Source of the DNA: Cyclobacterium sp. 1_MG-2023
GTDB taxonomy: Bacteria; Bacteroidota; Bacteroidia; Cytophagales; Cyclobacteriaceae
Direction: 5' to 3'
Length of the DNA stretch: 64,000 nucleotides
NCBI RefSeq assembly: GCF_030546805.1
Contig: NZ_JAUOPC010000007.1
Location: 124,001 to 188,000, forward strand
Part shown: positions 57,802 through 64,000 of the stretch, piece by piece
Layout: the number at the start of each line of letters is the position of its first letter
How positions within the stretch are numbered: the first letter of the stretch is position 1
The notes under the pieces: model-generated
The model's database searches: none
What the model was told of the DNA's origin: nothing
What the model saw: the letters and a program-made list of their open reading frames with translations, nothing else
Position numbers and translations under genes: made by a program

Positions 57802-58344
57802 TTATGCTTCTTCTTTTTCGGCAAGGGTTTTTACCAAGCCGGCAAGAATATTTTTTCCGCTTTGAAGCGCTGAAACCACGTTTGTAGCTGGAGATTGTAG
57901 TAGAGAAATAACTTCTCCCAACAATTCCTCTTTGGATTTCAGTTTAGAAAGTGTTTCGAGATGACTTTCTCCTAGAAATTGAGCTCCTTCGATTGAGGCC
58001 CCTTTAAACAAAGGCTTTTTATCTTTGGTAGCTACCTTTTTCCTGTAATCTAAAATTACTTTAGCAGGAAGGCTTCCAACTTCTGGTGAGAAAAGGATTC
58101 CTGAAAAACCTTTCAATGCACTGTCTGCGAATTCAGAATAATCTGCGTCGAGATTTTCCAAGGCTTTTTTGATAAGGGTATTTTTATACACCTTATACTC
58201 CAAACCTTTATCGAAGCATAATTTTCTGAAACCATTTACCTGAGCTACACTAAATCCTGATGCATCGGAAATATAAAAATGCGGAGTAGATTTTAGCTTT
58301 TCGGTAAGTTCGTCAATTATGCTTTTTTTATTTTCTCTAGTCAT
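57802..58344 (-). CDS. rplJ: Ribosomal protein L10
   Basis: The 180-residue stalk base protein anchors L7/L12 dimers. It has DASGFSVAQVNGFRKLCFDK and NTLIKKALENL, and a C-terminal helix for L7/L12 binding (NILAGLVKTLAEKEEA). Only 3 bases separate it from rplA, so there is no room for the usual L10 leader directly upstream. Confidence 0.97.
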   Translation of the reverse strand: MTRENKKSIIDELTEKLKSTPHFYISDASGFSVAQVNGFRKLCFDKGLEYKVYKNTLIKKALENLDADYSEFADSALKGFSGILFSPEVGSLPAKVILDYRKKVATKDKKPLFKGASIEGAQFLGESHLETLSKLKSKEELLGEVISLLQSPATNVVSALQSGKNILAGLVKTLAEKEEA

Positions 58345-58347
58345 AAT

Positions 58348-59046
58348 TTATAAACCTTGAATACTACTCTTATCAATTACGATACCCGAAGACATAGTGC
58401 TAGACATATGAATACTTTTAAAATAAGTACCTTTAGCAGCGGTTGGCTTCAATTTGGAAATGGTTTGAATTAATTCTTCCGCATTTTCCATGATTTTTTC
58501 AGCAGAGAATGAGGCTTTACCTACACTTGCATGGATAATTCCAAACTTGTCTACTTTAAAATCAATTTTACCAGCCTTTACTTCATTTACTGCTTTCCCA
58601 ACATCAAGGGTTACAGTACCAGACTTAGGGTTAGGCATTAGTCCACGAGGACCCAATACTCTACCTAGTCTACCTACTTTTGCCATCACATTAGGAGTGG
58701 TGATTATGACATCAATATCTGTCCAACCACCCTCAATTTTTGCAATGTACTCATCCAAACCAACAAAATCAGCTCCCGCTTCTTTGGCTTCTTCTTCCTT
58801 ATCAGGACTACAAAGTACTAATACTTTAACTTCTTTACCTATACCGTGAGGCAAGGCCACCACTCCTCTAACCATTTGGTCAGCTTTTCGTGGATCAACA
58901 CCTAAACGGATGTCTAGGTCTATAGAAGCGTCAAACTTAGTTGTTGTTATGTCCTTAACAATGCTAGAAGCCTCCGCCAAGGAATATTGTTGGCTAGGGT
59001 CGTATTTAGAAAGAGCTTCTTTTTTCTTTTTTGTTAACTTAGCCAT
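58348..59046 (-). CDS. rplA: Ribosomal protein L1
   Basis: The 232-residue L1-stalk protein has [18 protein letters not shown] and [20 protein letters not shown], the family signature, and [21 protein letters not shown]-type ending (in part). In many bacteria L1 represses the L11 operon. It is 10 bases after rplK. Confidence 0.98.
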   Translation of the reverse strand: MAKLTKKKKEALSKYDPSQQYSLAEASSIVKDITTTKFDASIDLDIRLGVDPRKADQMVRGVVALPHGIGKEVKVLVLCSPDKEEEAKEAGADFVGLDEYIAKIEGGWTDIDVIITTPNVMAKVGRLGRVLGPRGLMPNPKSGTVTLDVGKAVNEVKAGKIDFKVDKFGIIHASVGKASFSAEKIMENAEELIQTISKLKPTAAKGTYFKSIHMSSTMSSGIVIDKSSIQGL

Positions 59047-59056
59047 TTTTTACGTA

Positions 59057-59500
59057 TTATTCCTCCCAAGGAGCTTTTCCTGAAACAGTGATTCCCATAC
59101 TTCTTGCAGTTCCGGCTACCATTCTCATAGCAGATGGAACTTCAAAAGCATTTAAATCGGGCATTTTCACTTCTGCAATTTCTTTTACCTGATCCCAAGA
59201 TACAGAGCCTACCTTTTTCCTGTTTGGTTCTGAAGAACCACTTTTCAATTTTGCTGCTTCCAAAAGCATTACTGCTGCCGGAGGCGTTTTTACTACAAAA
59301 TCAAAAGACTTGTCCGAATAAATCGTAACAAGAACGGGAAGAACTTGGCCCATTTTGTCCTGAGTTCTGGCATTAAACTGCTTACAGAACTCCATAATGT
59401 TCAGCCCTTTTGAACCAAGAGCCGGACCAACTGGAGGAGATGGGTTAGCCTGGCCACCCTTTACCTGTAGTTTCAGATAACCAGAGATTTCTTTAGCCAT
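59057..59500 (-). CDS. rplK: Ribosomal protein L11
   Basis: The 147-residue protein of the GTPase-associated centre has [40 protein letters not shown] and the C-terminal RNA-binding [13 protein letters not shown]. It is 3 bases after nusG. Confidence 0.98.
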   Translation of the reverse strand: MAKEISGYLKLQVKGGQANPSPPVGPALGSKGLNIMEFCKQFNARTQDKMGQVLPVLVTIYSDKSFDFVVKTPPAAVMLLEAAKLKSGSSEPNRKKVGSVSWDQVKEIAEVKMPDLNAFEVPSAMRMVAGTARSMGITVSGKAPWEE

Positions 59501-59503
59501 TTC

Positions 59504-60061
59504 CTAATCTAGTTTTTCTACTTGAATAAAGTTTAATTCAACAGGGGTATTCCGACCGAATATCTTAACCATAACATTAAGCTTCTTCTTGTCATCAAAT
59601 ACCTCTTCAATCATACCCGAGAATCCACTAAAGGGACCGTCCATTACCTTCACGGTCTCTCCAACTATAAATGGTGTATCCAGTTTTTCTGCAAACTCAT
59701 CAATCTCTTCAACACGACCTAAAATCCTATTGATTTCTGACTGACGTAATGGCTCGGGGGTTTTGGAAGCCCCCCCTTGGTTTGACCCTAAAAAACCGAT
59801 TACTCCCGGTATACTTGTAATGACGTGATTGGCTTCTCCATGACTGAGATCCGCATTGACCAATACATATCCAGGAAAGAAATTTCTCTCCCTAACACGC
59901 TTTTTGCCATTACGCATTTCATATACTTTCTCAGAAGGTATCAAAACTTCAGGAATATAGTCTTCAAGCTTTTGTCGGGCAATTTCATTGTCCAAATAAG
60001 TCTTTGCTTTCTTTTCCTGACCTGCTACTACTCTGAGTACGTACCAATTGTGATCTGCCAT
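59504..60061 (-). CDS. nusG: Transcription antitermination protein NusG
   Basis: The 185-residue factor binds RNA polymerase. The NGN domain starts at once (WYVLRVVAGQEKKAKTYLD) and the KOW domain is at about residues 125-180 (FIVGETVKVMDGPFSGFSGM). The acidic, Gln/Gly-containing linker SNQGGASKTPEPLRQSEI is short. It is 17 bases after secE. Confidence 0.98.
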   Translation of the reverse strand: MADHNWYVLRVVAGQEKKAKTYLDNEIARQKLEDYIPEVLIPSEKVYEMRNGKKRVRERNFFPGYVLVNADLSHGEANHVITSIPGVIGFLGSNQGGASKTPEPLRQSEINRILGRVEEIDEFAEKLDTPFIVGETVKVMDGPFSGFSGMIEEVFDDKKKLNVMVKIFGRNTPVELNFIQVEKLD

Positions 60062-60078
60062 CCCGTTATTTAATATTC

Positions 60079-60267
60079 TTAGAATAAATCATAAAACCAT
60101 GTCATGATATTTTCGAAGGTTAAATCGATGAAACCGATAACCAAAGCGAAAATTAATGAAGCCACTAGCACCAATACGGCACTATTTTGAAGTGTAGAAT
60201 ATTTAGGCCATGTGACCTTATTCTTCATTTCATCAATGGACTCAATTACAAAATTTTTAACATTCAT
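60079..60267 (-). CDS. secE: Protein translocase subunit SecE
   Basis: The 62-residue minimal SecE has an amphipathic cytosolic helix with the conserved EMKNKVTWPKYSTLQ. One membrane helix (residues about 30-52) follows. It pairs with SecY. It lies between tRNA-Trp and nusG, the usual place. Confidence 0.96.
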   Translation of the reverse strand: MNVKNFVIESIDEMKNKVTWPKYSTLQNSAVLVLVASLIFALVIGFIDLTFENIMTWFYDLF

Positions 60268-60391
60268 CCTTGTACAATTAGTTTTTCAAAAGTTTCTTTT
60301 GCCTTTAAAGGCTTCCCAAAACCCCTGACTATAACATGGAAAGATTGGGCATTTACGCCTTACTCTTCATGGTTTTATCTTCCTTAGATTG

Positions 60392-60462
60392 CACGGGCGG
60401 AGAGATTCGAACTCCCATCAACGGTTTTGGAGACCGCTATTCTGCCATTGAACTACGCCCGT
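60392..60462 (-). tRNA. tRNA-Trp (CCA)
   Basis: 71 bases fold into a cloverleaf: acceptor ACGGGCG with CGCCCGT, D arm with AGTTCAATGGCAGAATA-like bases, anticodon CCA at 60430-60428, and T arm GGGAGTTCGAATCTCTC. CCA is not encoded. It lies between tuf and secE. Confidence 0.96.
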
Positions 60463-60491
60463 AGATTATTTGTGCTCCCGATTAGGGAACG

Positions 60492-60523
60492 CAAAATTAG
60501 TAAATCTATGCCTAAGAAACAAA
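60492..60523 (-). promoter_or_regulatory. Promoter of tRNA-Trp, secE, nusG, rplKAJL
   Basis: On the minus strand, TTTG (60523-60520), 20 bases and TAATTTTG (60499-60492) match the consensus. The TTTG overlaps the 3' arm of the hairpin behind tuf, so termination and restart share bases. Confidence 0.85.
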
Positions 60524-60555
60524 TGCGATCCCGAAAAATTCAAGATCGCATTTGT
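60519..60555 (-). terminator. Hairpin behind tuf
   Basis: A 12-bp perfect stem (60555-60544 with 60530-60519, 13-base loop) is followed on the minus strand by a mixed T-rich stretch (TTCTT). It lies 23 bases after the tuf stop and may be a partial terminator or an RNA end-processing signal. Confidence 0.65.
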
Positions 60556-60578
60556 AATATAGTCTATTATATAGATTA

Positions 60579-61766
60579 TTAGTCCAAGATTTCAGTAACC
60601 TGACCAGCACCCACAGTTCTACCACCTTCTCTGATGGCAAATCTAAGTCCTTTTTCCAAAGCGACAGGGTTGATCAAATTCACCTCAATAGTGATGTTAT
60701 CACCTGGCATTACCATCTCAACATTTTCAGGAAGAGTGATTTCTCCAGTTACATCAGTTGTTCTTAAGTAGAACTGAGGTCTGTATCTGTTAAAGAATGG
60801 AGTGTGTCTTCCACCTTCTTCTTTGCTTAGTACGTAAACTTCAGCTTTGAAGTGAGCATGAGGAGTTACAGATCCAGGCTTACAAATGATCATTCCACGT
60901 TTGATCTGAGCCTTTTCAATACCTCTTAGCAACAAACCTACGTTGTCACCAGCTTCACCTCTGTCTAGAATCTTACGGAACATCTCTACACCAGTAACGG
61001 TAGATTTAAGTCCTTCAGCTCCCATACCGATGATGTCTACTGCTTCTCCAGAGTTTACAACTCCTCTTTCAATTCTACCTGTTGCTACTGTACCTCTACC
61101 AGTAATAGAGAATACGTCTTCAACTGGCATCAAGAAATCCTTGTCGATAGCTCTTTCTGGAAGTGGGATATAAGAATCCACAGCTGCCATAAGTTCCATT
61201 ACAGTGTCTTCCCATTTGGCTTCACCGTTAAGTGCACCAAGAGCAGAACCTGAAATTACAGGAATATTATCTCCATCAAACTCATAGAATGAAAGAAGTT
61301 CTCTTACTTCCATTTCTACCAACTCAAGTAATTCGGGGTCATCCACCAAATCTACTTTGTTCATGAATACTACCAAAGCTGGTACACCTACCTGACGTGC
61401 AAGAAGGATGTGCTCTCTAGTTTGTGGCATTGGACCATCAGTGGCCGCAACTACAAGAATTGCACCGTCCATCTGAGCAGCACCAGTTACCATGTTTTTT
61501 ACGTAGTCAGCGTGACCTGGGCAATCAACGTGGGCGTAGTGTCTAGCCTCCGTTTGATACTCTACGTGTGAGGTATTAATTGTGATACCCCTCTCCTTTT
61601 CTTCCGGTGCGTTATCGATGGAAGCAAAGTCTCTTAATTCAGAAAGACCCTTTCTGGCCAACACAGTAGTAATGGCAGCAGTCAAAGTAGTCTTACCATG
61701 ATCGACGTGACCAATCGTACCTATGTTTACGTGTGGTTTGGAACGGTCAAAGGTTGCTTTTGCCAT
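60579..61766 (-). CDS. tuf: Elongation factor Tu
   Basis: The 395-residue GTPase carries aminoacyl-tRNA to the ribosome. It has [15 protein letters not shown] (P-loop), [38 protein letters not shown], and the domain 2-3 motifs [13 protein letters not shown] and [18 protein letters not shown]. It is in the classical place behind tRNA-Thr; the str unit of this genome has fusA but no second tuf beside it in the window. Confidence 0.99.
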   Translation of the reverse strand: MAKATFDRSKPHVNIGTIGHVDHGKTTLTAAITTVLARKGLSELRDFASIDNAPEEKERGITINTSHVEYQTEARHYAHVDCPGHADYVKNMVTGAAQMDGAILVVAATDGPMPQTREHILLARQVGVPALVVFMNKVDLVDDPELLELVEMEVRELLSFYEFDGDNIPVISGSALGALNGEAKWEDTVMELMAAVDSYIPLPERAIDKDFLMPVEDVFSITGRGTVATGRIERGVVNSGEAVDIIGMGAEGLKSTVTGVEMFRKILDRGEAGDNVGLLLRGIEKAQIKRGMIICKPGSVTPHAHFKAEVYVLSKEEGGRHTPFFNRYRPQFYLRTTDVTGEITLPENVEMVMPGDNITIEVNLINPVALEKGLRFAIREGGRTVGAGQVTEILD

Positions 61767-61825
61767 GCGTGAAAATCCTCTGTTTAGTTAAAGATTAAAT
61801 TTCGTTAAAATTGTTAAATGTTCAG

Positions 61826-61897
61826 AGCCAACGACGGGATTTGAACCCGTGACCTCTTCCTTACCAAGGAAGCACTCTACCCCTGAGCTACGTCGGC
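61826..61897 (-). tRNA. tRNA-Thr (GGT)
   Basis: 72 bases: acceptor GCCGACG with CGTTGGC, one G-U pair, anticodon GGT at 61865-61863 in the loop TTGGTAA, T arm ACGGGTTCAAATCCCGT. It ends 59 bases before the tuf start. Confidence 0.96.
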
Positions 61898-61930
61898 TTT
61901 TTACATCCAGTTATGCTCCTAAAAGCATAG

Positions 61931-62003
61931 AGCGGGAGACGAGGCTCGAACCCGCGACCTGCAGCTTGGAAGGCTGCCGCTCTACCAACTGAGCTACTCC
62001 CGC
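61931..62003 (-). tRNA. tRNA-Gly (TCC)
   Basis: 73 bases: acceptor GCGGGAG with CTCCCGC, anticodon TCC at 61970-61968 in the loop CTTCCAA, T arm GCGGGTTCGAGCCTCGT-like. It is 33 bases before tRNA-Thr. Confidence 0.96.
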
Positions 62004-62153
62004 TTATAAATATTTGCCAATTTTCTAATTGGCCCCCAAATTCTTTAATTAATTTTTAGAATCCAAAAAATTCCAGCTTTATAACAAAAAAATTGTTCAA
62101 TACTAGAATATCTTAGTCTCTAATTAACGTTAATTACTCAACTAAAGATTTTG

Positions 62154-62236
62154 TGGGGGAAACAGGATTCGAACCTGTGAAGACATAAGTCAACGGATTT
62201 ACAGTCCGTCCCAGTTGGCCGCTTTGGTATTCCCCC
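62154..62236 (-). tRNA. tRNA-Tyr (GTA)
   Basis: 83 bases with the long variable arm of class II tRNAs. The acceptor is GGGGGAA with TTCCCCC and discriminator A. The anticodon GTA is at 62202-62200 in the loop CTGTAAA. It is the first gene of the tRNA-tuf unit. A 150-base AT-rich gap without a gene follows before tRNA-Gly, with a 7-bp hairpin at 62016-62033. Confidence 0.96.
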
Positions 62237-62299
62237 AAAACTCTACATTTGTTACTCCCGAAACCCTCTTTTAAGTTTCTTTGTTGTCGTAACGGATGG

Positions 62300-62330
62300 C
62301 AAAATTATACCCTTTTGTCAAAGATTCAAA
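62300..62330 (-). promoter_or_regulatory. Promoter of the tRNA-Tyr/Gly/Thr-tuf unit
   Basis: On the minus strand, TTTG (62330-62327), exactly 19 bases and TAATTTTG (62307-62300) fit the Bacteroidetes consensus perfectly. It lies 64 bases before the mature tRNA-Tyr end. Confidence 0.9.
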
Positions 62331-62394
62331 ATATTATAAAAAAAAATCTTGAGTTTTTTTTATAATAAAAAGTATCTCACTAATCATCAGCATT

Positions 62395-64000
62395 TTAATT
62401 CCCTTCTAAATAGGGAGAAAGATAATACGCTTCATACTCTCGAACCATTTCATCCGTTTCTTTTTCCTGAATGGCCTTGGCTAAGTCAAGCACCCCAGGA
62501 TCATCTATGAATCCAAAAAGAGATTGGTAAGCCGCCAACCTGACGTAATTTAACTTGTGTGTAGATGCAATCTCTCCTAAACTGGAAACAGCTCCCTCTG
62601 TAGACACTCCCTCTGCACTGGCAAAAAAGTCTCCGTAGTACCCTAGGAAATAATACAAGGATTCTCCGCTTAAGGACACTAACTTCTCATGCATCCACTC
62701 TGCCCCTGCTACTTTTTTCTCTCGTGTCAAATAATCTGCAAGGGGAGCGATGATACGGATATTCTCGGCTTCTTTTAACCGTTCAAACAATTCCTCTTTA
62801 TTGGCTAGATTCCCTTCTATATCTAAATAGGCAGTCAAAGCAGCCCCTGATACCTGATAAGAAGGTGCATTGATAAGCCTATAGAACAATTGCTGATACT
62901 TGCTACCCCCTATTCCGGCCAATGCTTCCAAGGCTGCTGCCCTTACTGCATTGTCAGGGTCTTCTTCTACCAATTTCAGAACCTTATTCTCCAAACTGCT
63001 TTTGTCAGCTTCAGTAGCATCCAATCGATTCATGCGGTGCAAAGCCAACTCACGCACTACATGGAATGGATCCTCCAAAGCCCGCTCTATGGTAGACAAA
63101 TAATTCAATTGGTCGCTGTAATTACTCGTCAAACTATCTAAGGCCTCTACCCTTGCCAAACCTGAAGTAGATAATAGGAACTGCTTTTCTAAATTCTCAA
63201 ATCCCCTGGATTCGAAGCGAAAGCTCAATTGCTCACTGTATTCATCGAATAGGGCAAGTTGAGTGCCTGCACCATTTTGTAGTGGAAATTCCTGCACCGC
63301 CTGATCCAAAACAAAAGATTTCTCTATCCGCTGACCTTCCTTGTAAATACTTACCTTAAATGGGAGCTTAAAAAGCGGCGAATGAGATAAGTCCTGCTGT
63401 TGTTCCAGCTTTAGCAGTATATTTTCATGGTCTGTATCATCCCAACTTATTTTTAACTGAGGATGCCCGGAAGAAAGAAACCATTGATTGAAAAACCAAT
63501 TTAAATCCAAGCCTGAGGCTTTTTCTAAGGCCAGCCTTAAATCATGCACTTCTACACTGCTTAAAGCATTTTGCTTGAGATATGACCTTAACCCATCAAA
63601 AAACACCTCATCTCCCAACAGCTTCCTGAGCATATGCAAAATCCTCCCTCCTTTGGCATAGGTGTGGTTATCAAACATGTCCTCACTGTCCTCATAATAA
63701 AAGCGGATCAGGTCCAATTGCTTCTCTTCTGACTCTGCCAGGTATTGTTCTATGGCGTTAAAATGATGCATATCTGCCTGGTCTCTTCCCTCCTTGTATT
63801 CAAACCACAAATATTCTGAGTAATCGGCAAAAGCTTCATTCAAGGCTAAATTGGCCCAGGATTCAGTGGTCACATAATTCCCAAACCACTGATGGAAGAG
63901 TTCATGGGCAATGATATAATCCCATTCACTATCTAATGCCTCCCTTTCATTTAAATTTAATGCCTCCATAAAAATTGAAAGGGTGGTGTTTTCCATAGCC
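62395..64000 (-). CDS. M1 family aminopeptidase, 5' part outside the window
   Basis: About 534 residues are visible and the frame runs on past base 64000. The window opens inside the AMEN exopeptidase motif. The zinc site HELFH (visible residues 31-35) follows, with the third ligand Glu54 in LNEAFADYSEYLW. After the catalytic domain comes a stretch of helical, HEAT-like repeats (from about visible residue 260: LEDPFHVVRELALHRMNRL, DPDNAVRAAALEALAGIG), as in long M1 enzymes. It should release N-terminal residues from peptides. The N-terminus is not seen, so export cannot be judged. Confidence 0.93.
   Translation of the reverse strand, partial: AMENTTLSIFMEALNLNEREALDSEWDYIIAHELFHQWFGNYVTTESWANLALNEAFADYSEYLWFEYKEGRDQADMHHFNAIEQYLAESEEKQLDLIRFYYEDSEDMFDNHTYAKGGRILHMLRKLLGDEVFFDGLRSYLKQNALSSVEVHDLRLALEKASGLDLNWFFNQWFLSSGHPQLKISWDDTDHENILLKLEQQQDLSHSPLFKLPFKVSIYKEGQRIEKSFVLDQAVQEFPLQNGAGTQLALFDEYSEQLSFRFESRGFENLEKQFLLSTSGLARVEALDSLTSNYSDQLNYLSTIERALEDPFHVVRELALHRMNRLDATEADKSSLENKVLKLVEEDPDNAVRAAALEALAGIGGSKYQQLFYRLINAPSYQVSGAALTAYLDIEGNLANKEELFERLKEAENIRIIAPLADYLTREKKVAGAEWMHEKLVSLSGESLYYFLGYYGDFFASAEGVSTEGAVSSLGEIASTHKLNYVRLAAYQSLFGFIDDPGVLDLAKAIQEKETDEMVREYEAYYLSPYLEGN

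Noticed and set aside
62016-62033. 7-bp hairpin before tRNA-Gly as a regulatory element
   Set aside because: It is short, AT-rich and inside a tRNA precursor where processing hairpins are common; no further support.

Overview
The window comes from a member of the Bacteroidetes, most likely order Cytophagales (a Cyclobacteriaceae-like marine bacterium). The evidence is protein style, an AT-rich genome, few Shine-Dalgarno sites, and promoters of the Bacteroidetes type (TTTG, 19-20 bases, TAnnTTTG). The genus assignment is inference.

Left part (1-30.3 kb), metabolic and envelope genes. A thioredoxin-like gene end and a SirB1-type protein come first. A cell-wall amidase diverges from an LptD-like LPS export protein, followed by an arginine deiminase. 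A leftward aromatic amino acid operon follows: DAHP synthase/chorismate mutase, aroB, aroA, prephenate dehydratase, aminotransferase, prephenate dehydrogenase. Next come a secreted glycosidase-like/nucleoside hydrolase pair, proline dehydrogenase plus lysS, a DinB/WYL-regulator/VOC group, a TIM-barrel epimerase-like protein, a purple-acid-phosphatase-like enzyme, an unrecognised 424-residue protein, an ftsB-like/outer-membrane/cysE/cysM operon, and carA-eno.

Right part (30.4-62.3 kb), one nearly unbroken leftward block of expression genes. In transcription order: tRNA-Tyr, tRNA-Gly, tRNA-Thr, tuf, tRNA-Trp, secE, nusG, rplKAJL, rpoBC, a DUF3467 gene, rpsL-rpsG-fusA-rpsJ, then the S10, spc and alpha clusters (rplC to rplQ, with secY, map, infA and rpoA). 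Perfect or near-perfect Bacteroidetes promoters precede tRNA-Tyr, tRNA-Trp, rpsL and rplC. Strong hairpin terminators follow rpoC and rpsJ, and a terminator-like hairpin precedes rpoB, so the block is several transcription units. The window ends inside an M1 aminopeptidase gene.

The most interesting element is upstream of the aromatic operon (12805-12981). A promoter leads at once into a 31-codon leader peptide in which 8 of 9 consecutive residues are Phe or Tyr. A GAAA-capped terminator and mutually exclusive antiterminator and anti-antiterminator pairings follow. This is a complete transcription attenuator by the logic of the enterobacterial pheA/trp leaders, read directly from the sequence. 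I saw no insertion sequence, prophage, CRISPR array or rRNA gene.
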